Of a stretch of DNA of 64,000 bases, positions 1 to 10,873 are shown in pieces; within the stretch, counting starts at the first letter, position 1; the number at the start of each line of letters is the position of its first letter. The position numbers and the translations under genes were made by a program. The notes under the pieces were generated by a model. The model was given only the letters and a program-made list of their open reading frames with translations, was not told the DNA's origin and did not search any database. Source of the stretch: Chlamydoabsidia padenii (taxonomy: Eukaryota > Mucoromycota > Mucoromycetes > Mucorales > Cunninghamellaceae); the NCBI GenBank assembly GCA_025330725.1, contig JAIWND010000004.1, positions 248,001 through 312,000 of the forward strand. The letters are read 5' to 3'.

Positions 1-2060
1 CTGATGTTGATGATTTTCTTCTTGTTGAGAAAACAACAGAGAGAATCGACCACTAGAGGAAGATGAAGAGAATGATTGTAATGTAGGCGATGTCGTGAGA
101 TTCATGTGCTGGTTATTAGTGATCACGGTAGAATAAGGATTGATACTCTTGTTCGTTTTGCCGGAGATTGAAGAGACAGGAGAGATCATGACGTTGGAAT
201 CGTGATCGTTATTGATTGGGTGAGACGCATTCCTATATATATACATATCACCAAGATAAAGAGAGAAAACATATAAATACGAATGACATGATCAGGTGAT
301 ACACACTATTCCCATACATACCTTATAAACGGAGGAAGGTTTGTCGTATCATTTGGTATTGCCGAGTTTGATGTAATAGGGTGGTAATGGGATTGGTGTT
401 GGTTGATATTGGATGCAGGATGTCCACTAGACAATGAAGGTGTCATATAAAAAGAAGTATCGAGTGGATGATCCATCAAGGACGAAGGTGGAGGAGGAGT
501 GTTGGAATGTTGCATTTGAAGTTGATGCTGATATTGTTGTTGTTGTTGTTTCAATAGTAAAACCGAAGAAGATGACGTTGGGTAAGGTTGCTGTTGTTGC
601 TGTTGATGAAAATGGTAAGATGTTGAAGATTGCTGTGCAGACATTCCACCAGTATTGCCCTTGTCATTGTGAGATCGACCCCAGGAAAGACGAATTCGAG
701 ATTGTCCAATCTGGAATCCATTCATGCGTTCAATAGCCATTTCCGCCGATTGTCTTGAAACATATTGTACAAAGCCACACCCTTTACCTGGAGGAATCTT
801 GACATAGGTCACTTCACCAAAGGGTATAAAGTATTGCCGTAATTCTTCTTCATTTAGAGGTGTAGAGAGACCGCCAACGAAAACAGTGGTATTTGATGGA
901 TCCGTAGGTTGTTGGACAAGTGCCGGAGCCTGAAGAGCCAGCTGATAGTAACGTGCATGATGCTGGTTCTGTTGTTGTTGGTGGATTGTATTCTGATTGT
1001 GAGTCGGCTGTTGTTGATAATGTTGCTGATGTCCATTGTTGGTACTTGAAGAAGAAGACGAAGTAGAAGAGAGTGGGGCTGTAGTAAGAGGCCCAGAAGT
1101 TCCTCCGCCTTTTGGTGTAGCCAATGAGATCCGAATAGGACGATGACCGCAGTAGACACCATTCATTTCCACCAAAGCATTTTGTTGTTCAAATTGATCA
1201 TGGAATCGTACAAACCCATAACCACGAGAAAGCCCTGACACAGGATCGGTCATGACTTTGGCAGAATGACATGATGCATAGCGTTGTCGAAACATGGCCT
1301 AGATTATAAATGAGATAGTTTAGATTAACATTCTTATTAGAAAAAACAGAGTGTTTTATATTTACCAATAGATAAGTTTCATCCACATCACTGCTTAAAT
1401 CGCCGACAAACAGACTGTATTCAGGTGCCCGATCTTCTCTATGAAAGAATAGATATATATATATATACAGATATATATGTTGTCAGTCAAACCAGTTATT
1501 ATTGTTTACAGTTTATAGCTTACTTTTTATCGAGAATACCGCCACCAGAAGCCCAATTTAAACGGAAGGGACGTTGAGAATTTGGCATTTTTGTACCATG
1601 GACTGTAGCAAGTGCCCGTTGTGCTGCAATACTTGATGTAAAACCAATAAAAGCATATCCTAAACTGTTACTGTTAAGAATATAAAGAGGTAAATGAGTT
1701 AATTATACAATGAGAATCATCATCATACAATGAAGAGTTATTTACTTACCCAGTTCTTTTATCACGGATCAATTTGATCAACACATTTTCACCCTTGGTA
1801 GACCAAAGTTGTTGCAAGTACTGTTCATCCATCCAAGTATCAAGGTCGCCCATCCTAGTAAGAAAGGAAGTAGAAGAAGAAGAAAAAAAAAAAGATTCAT
1901 GTGAGTATAATATTAAACAAAGATTATATAATCAGAATTACCATAGTGTCATTTTCGAGCTTTCAGATGAAAGATAAAAGGATAAAGGTGGAGAAGTTGG
2001 TATAATATCAAGTGGTGGATATTGAGTTGTTGGTGTTGTTGTCGCTGTTGGTTGAGTCAT
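1..2060 (-). CDS. Nam8/TIA-1-type RNA-binding protein with three RRMs (3' end outside window)
   Basis: Likely binds U-rich or 5' splice-site-proximal RNA during splicing or mRNA turnover, as Nam8, TIA-1 and Csx1 relatives do. Rebuilt CDS: complement of 1942-2060, 1750-1854, 1524-1670, 1366-1438, 322-1298 and 1-232; about 551 residues are visible and the frame is still open at base 1. RRM1 spans about residues 38-120 (TLWMGDL then GYAFIGF), RRM2 about 132-212 (SLFVGDL then RGYGFVRF) and RRM3 about 286-356 (VFVGGL then GCGFVQY). A Q/S/N-rich linker lies between RRM2 and RRM3 and another follows RRM3. The first exon was found by splicing: joining at 1942/1854 restores the family hallmark TLWMGDL, which supports the ATG at 2060. 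The triple-RRM order is typical of the family; the exact orthologue (splicing versus stress RNA regulation) is not decided. Confidence 0.88.
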
Positions 2061-3621
2061 GTTTGTGAGTCGTATGTATTCGTTGTTGTTTTTGCCGTTA
2101 TGTCGTACACCAACTTGGAAGAGTATACAAAAAAAAAAAAAAGGAGTGGGTGTTTCAAAAAGCCAAACTATAGTTACAAAGTAATGGTGTATTGGACAGA
2201 TATAGAAACAACAATAAAGAAGGAGGAAGAAGAATAACAGAAAGAAAGATCTTCCTTCTGAGTGTTGAATGGAGATGGTCTGTTCCTACTTTTGTGTCGT
2301 AGTAATGGGGCAAAGTAAAGATGAGACCAAGAGAAGAAGAAGAGTGTCTGAATGTAAAAAAAAAGTGTTCGTTTGTATCTTCTTGTTGATTGTCAGTGTG
2401 TGTTTAAACAAGGTTATTGTTTATATATAATGGTAAAGATATATAAAGTAGGTTGGGTGAATAGAGATAAAGTCAGTTGGGAAATAAAAAATAAAAAAAA
2501 AAAAAGAAGAGGGAAAGAAAAGACAAAAGATTACGAAACTCCAAAACAGCGCTTATTGTCTTTTTCTTTTTTTTTTTTTTTTTTTTTTGGTCCATGTCAC
2601 CTGAATTTTAAAGTTTCACACGTTCACTTGTTACTTTTGCCACGTAATTTAAACACCCGATACTTCTTGTCCTGTGAACCACTATTATGTAGAAAGATCA
2701 AACTTTTGCATGAATGAATCCTTCTCCTTTAGAATACCTAGATGTTATTTCTACAACTCCTTGGTACTTTTTCAATCACAAGGAGTTTTCCTCCTTTCCA
2801 AGCTCAGTATTCATCACATGATTATTCCCTTGTGAACTCTTTCAGATCTCTTCCAAGATCATACATTTGGCAGCAAAGCTAAAATGTCTGTGCCCATTTT
2901 CAAATTCCGATATTTTGTGTTACTTTGGGGCAGAATGATTAACTATCATATCAAAAAAAAGTGCCTCGCATTTTATTATAATAGTGATATCATACCTTCC
3001 ATTTCCTATTCTATCAGTGATGCATCTAATTTACATATGCCTTTATATTTACACTGTTTCCTTCCCTATGTGAATAGGTCATAGTTAGCATCACCAACAA
3101 GAGTGCGTCGGCATAAAAAGCAATCGAGATCTATATTTAGGATCCAGATTTGATTATCCTTTACTTGGACGTACAATGTTAAATAATTGATCAAGACAGT
3201 ATTGGATATTTTATATACGGAATTAAAAGATGTAAAGGTAATCCGGCCTTATCATGCAAAAGAGAAGTTTATTCAATCGGCGCTTAAAAATGCTGATCCC
3301 AGAATTGGCACCAGTTGGTGAGCAATGTTAAAAAAAAAAGGATTAGAAGACACATGTGAACACAATCAAACAACATTTTTTTTTTTTTAATTTCTATTTG
3401 AGATTTTTATTTTTATTTTTATAAAGTAGTAAGAGGGGAACACAATATATATATACATGAAGAAGGAGGATAGACCAAGTGTAATGCAGATGATGAATGA
3501 TGAATAAAAACTAAACTAAAGGATAAGTATAAAGGAGACAACTACTAATGATAATACAGAGAGTAATTAATCCCACCACCCAAAGAGAGAGAGAGAGAGA
3601 GATACCAAACCAAGACCAGTT
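2061..3621. other. Intergenic region, no supported gene
   Basis: This spacer holds the promoter of the Nam8-like gene on its left and the 3' region of the UTP16-like gene on its right. It contains A/T homopolymers (for example 2571-2588) and a GA dinucleotide run at 3587-3602. Short open frames on both strands have low complexity and no recognisable motif. Confidence 0.6.
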
Positions 3622-4434
3622 CTATTTCTTGGCAGTAACAGTTTGTCGTCGGAATATCAAAGCACCACCATTCAAACGTGAAGCACTACCACCAATAACA
3701 GCATTTTGACGAGCCACCGATTTACGATTCAATTTCCCCTTGACCATATTTTGCAAACATCTACCCGCCTTGGCGACCTGAGGTCGATTGTTGAGGACCT
3801 TGACTGTGTATTCACCGACTTTGCGCCCCTGAGTTTCCTTTTTCTGTTTCTTGCGTTGTTCTTTGAGCTGTTGTTCCAGTTTAGCTTCTTGATCTGCTTG
3901 CATCGCTTCAAAGTCAGCCATGGTCAGATGAGTTCGTTTGAGTGATGTTGTTTCGTCCTTTGTATCGTTCAAGGCTTCCAACACGTCTTGTGGTAATCGT
4001 TTGTCATCAGTATTGTCCGCTTCATCATCATCTTCTTCTTCTTCATCGTCATTGTTTGAAGAAGTAGTTTGTTGTTTCTTTGGGAGTACCGATTGTTGTT
4101 TCTTTTCTCGTTTGCTGCCTTGTTTTTGTTCTTTCAGTTGAAGATCCCGTTGTCGTCGCTTTTCCTTTTCTGTTTTCAGTAGCCTAAGTAAGATGGGGTG
4201 AGTTTCATTTGTATCATTTAATGTACAATATACTTACTTGAGAGCAGCGTCTTTTTGGGCTTTCGCTTCCAAAATAGCCTGGTTGCGAGAGGAAGTGATT
4301 GAAACGGCTTCAGGAGCTGCATCGTCGTCCGAGTCAGAGTCAGAGTCATGATGAGATGTTGTATCAATGGGTTGTTCAGTGATGCCTTCGTCAAAGTCGA
4401 ATTCTTCGTCCGAATCAAAGGTAATTTTAGGCAT
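3622..4434 (-). CDS. UTP16/Bud21-like small-subunit processome protein (putative)
   Basis: A 252-residue protein, CDS complement(3622-4183, 4238-4434), joined in phase at LK|LLK. The N-terminus is very acidic (a DSDEEFDFDEG stretch, then alternating D/S), followed by DDDAAPEAVSI, a Lys/Arg/Glu-rich helix, an E/D tract and a basic C-terminus rich in K, R and N. An acidic start, a PEAVS-type motif and a basic helix are features of the U3 snoRNA-associated UTP16/Bud21 family, which acts in 18S pre-rRNA processing in the nucleolus. The assignment rests on overall composition and that motif, not on catalytic residues, so another nucleolar charged protein remains possible. It is divergent from ureD, with 254 bp between the two start codons. 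Confidence 0.5.
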
Positions 4435-4688
4435 CGAGAAGGTAAAGTGGGTATTAAGATCAAGTGAGAAAGAAAGAGGGAAAAAATAAATAAATTGAGT
4501 CGAGTCGATTTGGGTGTGGCTTATTGAAATAGAGGAGAAGGGTGGTAAAACCAATTGACCAATTAGATGAGATTTCTCAAGTTTCGGACTTTTTGGGGGG
4601 TGGGGTCCTATCTTTTTGTCATACCTCTTTTCCTCCTCTCCCCCTTTCTTCTTCATCCTCTTCTTGACTTATTGGTGTCTCTTTACAT

Positions 4689-5705
4689 ATGATACAACGT
4701 TTTGCAAGTACGGCCTCTGGTGAACCTGGCTCAGGAACATTGGTGTGCCAGTGCTACGATAACAAGACTAAATTCTCACGCATCCATGCCCAATACCCCC
4801 TTAAATTTATCCCTACAAGAGGACATGCTGAACGGTTGGCGGTAGTCTATATGATTAGCTATGGTGGTGGCATCGTCAGTGGTGATCGCTTCAACATTGA
4901 TATTGATATATTACCAAACGCCATCTTGTTACTAATGACTCAAGGCAACACCAAGATATTCAAGGATCGCCTGCAACAACGACAATGGATGACTTTATTG
5001 GCACAAAAACTTACCCCTTCCTTTTTATCACCCACACCTTCCCCCAACGACACGACGGAACCAAAGTTGGAGGAAACATCAATACAAACTATCTCAGCCA
5101 ACATCTCTTCTGGTGGCACTTTACTAGTCATGCCTGATCCTGTCACTTCCTTCTCGTCTTCTTCTTTTACCTCGCGACAACACTTTCATTTAGAAGACGA
5201 TACGGCACAATTGGTATTATTGGATTGGTTTACGAGTGGACGACATACCCGAGGTGAAAATTGGGCCTTCAATTATTACGCCAGTCGAATTGATATCCGT
5301 GTGAAACGTCGATTGGTTATTAAGGATCATATGGTGCTCGAGGATGACAAGAAGAATAAATACGAAACATCTTATGCTGCCAAATTACGACCTTATACTT
5401 GCTTTGCTACCTTGATCATCATTGCTGGAAAGCCTTCCTCTTCTTCATCGACACCATCCACACTTTATCAATCCATTCAAGATATCCTTGGTAAAGCAGA
5501 AGAAATGCGGATGCTACCTCATGCTATGAAGGAACAACGGGATCTATTATGGTCTGTTAGTCCTTTTTTGGAACAACGTGGGGTGTTGGTACGTATTGCA
5601 GGAATGACAACTGAAATGGTTCGGGACTTTGTCAAATTGGAATGTCTGGGTGAAGGATTGAAGGGGATTGTAGGTAGTGGTATGTTTGGTAAAGTATTAA
5701 TGTAG
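4689..5705 (+). CDS. ureD: Urease accessory protein UreD
   Basis: UreD is part of the UreD/F/G chaperone set that delivers nickel to the urease active site in the cytosol. This is an intronless 338-residue frame, a normal length for fungal UreD. Family hallmarks are visible: YMISYGGGIVSGD at about residues 56-68, then LLMTQGNTKIFK at about 80-91, a GGTLLVMPDPV segment and LLDWFTSGRHTRGE at about 177-190. The start is the first ATG after a short 5' region that is T/C-rich on the plus strand and shared with the divergent UTP16-like gene. Urease, UreF and UreG are not in this window. Confidence 0.93.
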   Translation: MIQRFASTASGEPGSGTLVCQCYDNKTKFSRIHAQYPLKFIPTRGHAERLAVVYMISYGGGIVSGDRFNIDIDILPNAILLLMTQGNTKIFKDRLQQRQWMTLLAQKLTPSFLSPTPSPNDTTEPKLEETSIQTISANISSGGTLLVMPDPVTSFSSSSFTSRQHFHLEDDTAQLVLLDWFTSGRHTRGENWAFNYYASRIDIRVKRRLVIKDHMVLEDDKKNKYETSYAAKLRPYTCFATLIIIAGKPSSSSSTPSTLYQSIQDILGKAEEMRMLPHAMKEQRDLLWSVSPFLEQRGVLVRIAGMTTEMVRDFVKLECLGEGLKGIVGSGMFGKVLM

Positions 5706-5908
5706 TTTAGTTTAACCCATTTGTAGTTATAGACATAGTATGATTCATTTTTTATTTGGCATATATAAATAATAAAGATCTATTCTATTAATTAATTAAT
5801 TAAACAATGTAGCTTTTATAACAAGTAATGTGTGGGGGATGTTGTCTATCAAAAGAGGGGTATAAAAAGAAGTGGTCATAAAATACAACAAAAGGTAAAG
5901 GTTCCCCA

Positions 5909-6502
5909 TCAAGGCGTATCAATGTATTTTCGTCGGCGTAAATGACTAGGTTTAAATAGACAAAAGAGATTAGATTGAGATATATATATATATATAAACT
6001 GTAGATCAGTTGTCATTACCTTTTTGGTTGAGGCCGACAAAGTATTTGAATGATGTTGACGATAGGATTCCTTTTGCCATAAGGGTTTGGATGACCAGTG
6101 CGTTGATCTTCCCAAAGAGTAGATCGTAACTATATTAAAAAACAAAGATTGATAAAGAAGGTCAATGTATTATACTATACTATCTATATCACTTACCTTT
6201 TCATGTGTTGTCACACCCTTCCACACCAAATGGCAGTGATACGTTGTCAGTCCACCCACCATCCATAACAAAAAGAACCCGATAATAGCCAAGACAAAGC
6301 TAACAGGTGTAGTTCGAAACACGAGATCAAAGTTGATATCAGGTTGGATTTGACGAGCAGCCATAAATAGGTGGAGGACAGTGAATACAATGAGATAGAT
6401 GGCCATCAAGGTGCAGGTGGTAATAAACGTAAAAAAGGGTCGATAGTTGCGTTTCCCAATACAATTGTTGAGCCAGATGCAATGATGATCGTCGTTTTCT
6501 AT

Positions 6503-6538
<36 letters not shown>

Positions 6539-6830
6539 ATGATAATGGTGAATTTCCCTTTGTACATTCTTAGTTCATGTATATACATACCAACACAGTT
6601 ATCACATTGACGACAATGACTTGCTCTTGGAGGACGATAGATTTTACATGTCCCACAATACTTGAGATTCCACATTACATCCTTAATTTTCACACATCTG
6701 TCGGCAGGGAAGGGCTGGGTCCAAATAGATGAACGATCGTCAAATGGTTCCAATGTAGGCGTAGGATCGAGACCACGAGGAATAATCTAAATGATTATTT
6801 GTTTCAGTCTAGTCAAGACACCACTCATTC

Positions 6831-6889
<59 letters not shown>

Positions 6890-7868
6890 TACTTACCCCT
6901 GGATCAGTCCAAGACACTTTAAACATACTTGAGATCGCAATAGCAAACATATAAGCAAACAGGACGGGAATCACAGGATGTATATTGTACCAAAGGAAAG
7001 GACATCTGAAAAAAGAGAAAGAAAGAATAAAAAAGAATGAGTAACATTTGATTCATTTGCATTTTACGTGTTTTTTTTGTACCTACGTAAAAATACCAAA
7101 CAATATACTAGGCACTACTATCATGAGGAAAGCAATAATAAAGGCCCAATACTCTTTACTTGTCATGAAGCGACCACCACAGAAGAATGTACTATTACCA
7201 GGGAAGACTTGATAGTTGCGTTGACGTTTTTGATGATCATTGTTGTCCTGGTTGTTATCTTGTTGTAATATATCTTGATGGCTATCAAATGTCATCAGTT
7301 GATTATGTGCTTCCTGTAGTTGTTGTCTTTGTTGATGTCCCTTGTCAGTCATATCGTTTGTACAACTACTATCGTCAGATCCAGTAGGACCAACATGATT
7401 CCATGAAGTCCTTAACGATTCAAGGGCAATGTTGTTACTGTTGTCCATATCCTTTTCGTTTTGTTGTTGCTGCTGTTGTTGTCGTTTTTGAGATGGTTGT
7501 TTTGTAAGAGCAGTGAATGTATCGACAGTGAAGGAAGATAGAGTGGTGAGTCCAGATGATGAGGTTAAAGTGGTGGAAGGATTCTTATTGTTATTGTTGT
7601 TTGTCGTACTTTGTTCAGGGAAGGATTTAAAGTCAAACTGCTCGATAGATGAGATGGTTCGAGGTGTTTTGCGTAAAAGGTTATAGCCTGCAGGAGGAAG
7701 TGGCGGTACTGGTGGTGGTGCTGTTGTTGAAGATGTTGCTGAAGAATGAACAGAGCTTGCTGAGGATGATAAAGACTGAGCTATGGTGCCAGTCATGTGT
7801 TTGAGTGAGTCGTCCAAAGGATAAGTACTTGGTGAAGTGTGTCCAACATATTGAGCGCCTTCATCCAT
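5909..7868 (-). CDS. DHHC palmitoyltransferase, Erf2-like
   Basis: Predicted protein S-palmitoyltransferase of the endomembrane system, most like Erf2, which acylates Ras-type proteins. Six exons: complement of 7087-7868, 6897-7005, 6591-6786, 6197-6498, 6020-6129 and 5909-5945; 511 residues. The first 230 or so residues are low complexity (S/T/Q). Two membrane segments (about 239-260 and 270-288) are followed by the cysteine-rich domain: YCGTCKIYRPPRASHC, then the active site NDDHHCIWLNNCIG with the catalytic Cys near residue 369. Two more membrane segments follow at about 385-410 and 430-455. The DHHC motif is split from its preceding Cys cluster by an intron with a 32-nt homopolymer, and another intron carries a 55-nt one. 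The short basic C-terminus ends KYIDTP. Confidence 0.93.
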
Positions 7869-9509
7869 TTCAATAGCTATGGCGGTGTTCGAAGAAATAA
7901 AATAATAATAAATAAAAAAAGAGAAGTAGAAGAAAAGAAGAAAGAAAGAAGAAAAGGAAAAAAAACATCGTCGTTTGAAATTTATGTAACACGAAAAGTT
8001 GATCTTTTTCCAAACACCTAATAGTTTCTGTGCTTTGTGCTGTATCTTGTGAAGGTGCTTGTTTCCTTTCTACTTTTTATATTGTCACCTTTCTCTCTTT
8101 CCTCAACCTCAAACATAAGTACAAAGAAGTCTAAAACTTCGGCTATGGTTTTAGGCAGCGTTCGAAGAAGACAGACTCATCTTGGATAGCTGCCATCTGA
8201 TTGGTTGGCGGTATTTGAACATTTTACATGATGAGTAAATTCGCCTTCAAATAAAAAAAAGTACCTTTCTTCTTTCCAACTCTTTACTCTCTTCTCAATC
8301 CAGCTAAATCAACATGGTGTACATTTAACAAAGGGGTCTTAATGCATTAGTGAACAGTACGATAAGGGAAATACTGGTAAGAAAGCAACAACTAACAATG
8401 TATAAAGAGAAAACATGGCTGACATTTTCACTGGAAACTTATCATACTCTTTTATGCAACCGTTTTGTATAGTCTTTATGCTCCTTTATGTAAAGGCAAA
8501 CTCTCAAAAGAGTAATGAATCAAGGTAAAGTATAAGATGATACGGAAATGATGGTGCAGTAAAACATATTCCAACACTCTTCTCCACTCCTTATTTAGAC
8601 AAGACTATTCATTTGATTGTAGTGGGATCCCATTTGAACCAACTTGCGTGGAATTATCAAGGTAATAACATTGGCGATATAAAACTGGAAAATGGTAAGA
8701 AAACAAAGTACATAGAATGGGTAAAAAAAAAAAACAATATGGATCAAGTACTAAATTTTTGGGTTTCCTAGCTTCTCCATAGATCGAACTACTCTTCTGA
8801 ATATCTGGGTGGTATCGAAAATGGTTTATAAATGAAAAAGTAAGAAATAACACATTAAAAAAAAAAAAAAAAAAAAAAACTGATAATGGCTCCTTCTTAC
8901 TAACCATCATACATTCATGCCATGCAAAGAGAATGGGGGAAAGCTCCGACAATACAAATGAAGATAATGATCTTTCATTATAGTCCTTTGCTGCCAAACG
9001 ATCTCAAACATCATGACTCGGGGTGATTACCAATAGTCAAACAAAGGTAAACACACACACATACACACATACATACCCAAGTAGACTGAGTACAGATGAA
9101 ACTACATATTGATTCCTTTTTATTTGTTTGTTTATTTGTCTTTATGGTAAAGAATAGGTTCACTAGGCTAGATAACAAACAACGATTGAATGAATGAACA
9201 CTTTAGGGGGGGAAGACCTTCTTCAGGGATGATTGGACGATCTCATTAATGACAATGTATCAACAATGGGTACAATTGGTTTTAATCCACAACAACATCA
9301 ACAACAATGGCGAAAACAGAAACAGCAACAAAGGAACATCAACCACATATGATTGAGAATTATGACAACTAGGATAAATTAATACTTGATAGTCTCACCT
9401 AGTACATTTGATAGATGTTGTTTGTTAACTGTATTGTGTATGATTCTTGTCTCACTTTATGAAATAAAAACCTATCTTGCCTTTTATGTTTTTTTTTAAC
9501 CATTGTCCC
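7869..9509. other. Intergenic region with a possible gene remnant
   Basis: The left part is the promoter side of the palmitoyltransferase gene; near 8203-8216 there is a GGCGG followed by TTTGAA, a looser form of the promoter element seen elsewhere in this window. The right part leads into the GH16 gene. Between them, four minus-strand segments (9077-9101, 8905-8990, 8752-8796, 8595-8684) splice in phase to a stop codon but have no start codon that I can find. They are reported as a finding rather than as a gene. Confidence 0.45.
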
Positions 9510-10649
9510 ATGAATCGTCTACAATTTGCTCTTGTGTTGGCTCTTGCTACTTCATGCAGTTTTGTGCATAGTTATCCTCATGCTCGTCTACCTTCATTTT
9601 CTGTACCACCATCTCGTCAATTAGTAGGAAAAGGTCAATGTTCAAATCACAATACTGACTTTATAACCAGTAGTAATGGTTGGATGCCTATCAATCATGA
9701 TGGAAATACTTACCGCTTCACCAAAGATGGTTTGCAGTTGGAGCTAGTGGGTCCAGATGAATACTATCGTCTTACCGAAGATGGCACTGGTAATCATCTC
9801 TCCAGTCTCGGTGACATTTCATGCTAACTTTTTTTTTTTCTTTTTTTGGTGTATACAGGACTTCCTTATAATGACAAGTCTGCTGTTGGTGCTACTTTCG
9901 CTTCTGATTTCTACATGTTATATGGTCGAGTTTCTGCAACCATCAAATCTTCCAGGGTTAGTGGAGCGATTACTTCTTTCATCTTGTTATCTGACAGCGG
10001 AGATGAAATCGATTTTGAGTTTTTCGGTGGTGATTCGAATCATTTACAGTAAAGTGACATTTGATCATCAGTTTTATATGTACTGTATATGCTAATTGCT
10101 CTTTTTTTTTCTCTCTTCTGGATTAGAACAAATTACTATTATGGTGCTGAAAAGGTTTTTGTAGTCAATGGTGTGCATCATACTATAGATGGTCTTAATG
10201 TCATGGATGAATATCATACATACACAATTGATTGGAGTCCCGATCGTATACAATGGTTAGTGGATGATTATGTTATTCGTGTTAAAGAGAAATCGGAAGC
10301 ATGCCAACATGGAGGAGTTTGCAAATACCCTTCAACTCCTGCGTAAGTCATATTCATGCAAAAGGGTAACTGTCAAACTAAAAAGGAATTGTCGGGATGT
10401 GAAAATAGACGCATACAATATGGATTATGGGATGGTAGTTTTGATGCAGGTACTGCCGAGTGGGCAAGGGGACCTATCATGGTAGGTTCATTCATACATA
10501 CATTGGTATAATAATCAGCTCTTGGTTTGATGACTAAACTTTTTTTTTTTTTTTTTTTGAACGATTTTATGTAGTGGGACAAAGTAACCGAAACCCCGAC
10601 TGCTACGATCAACCGTATTTCTGTGAGCTGTCATCCCGAGTACAATTAA
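9510..10649 (+). CDS. Secreted glycoside hydrolase family 16 protein, Crh-like
   Basis: Likely a cell-wall glucan or chitin-glucan (trans)glycosidase. Five exons: 9510-9789, 9859-10048, 10127-10342, 10409-10481 and 10575-10649; 277 residues. The N-terminus MNRLQFALVLALATSCSFVHS is a clear signal peptide, so the ATG at 9510 is preferred over the one at 9486. The GH16 catalytic signature GDEIDFEFFG lies at about residues 141-150, giving E143 (nucleophile), D145 and E147 (acid/base). Later segments VVNGVHHTIDG, YTIDWSPDRIQWLVDD and EWARGPIMW fit the GH16 beta-sandwich. The protein ends soon after the fold with a Cys near the C-terminus and no GPI-anchor tail, unlike many Crh proteins. The third intron removes a short frame that would otherwise stop early. 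Confidence 0.9.
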
Positions 10650-10873
10650 TACATAAAAGTAGTTATCAGGACGTTAGTGATATGTTCTTACTTGGTTCTC
10701 ATTTAAAGTGTATTATGATTAGCTTCCGTCGGAGATTTTTTTATGCGCATAAACATCAGGGTCTAGGAAATGTAATGCAAGAATGTATCACCCTACTCTT
10801 ATTTGAAAGTCATCATTTTTTGTCTTTCCTCTTTTTTTTATCGCCTACTTTTTTTTTTATAACATTCTATCAA

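Noticed and set aside
9267..9353. 28-codon Gln-rich frame before the GH16 gene
   Set aside because: CAA repeats produce such frames easily; it has no paralogue or TATA box, unlike the MGCC peptides.
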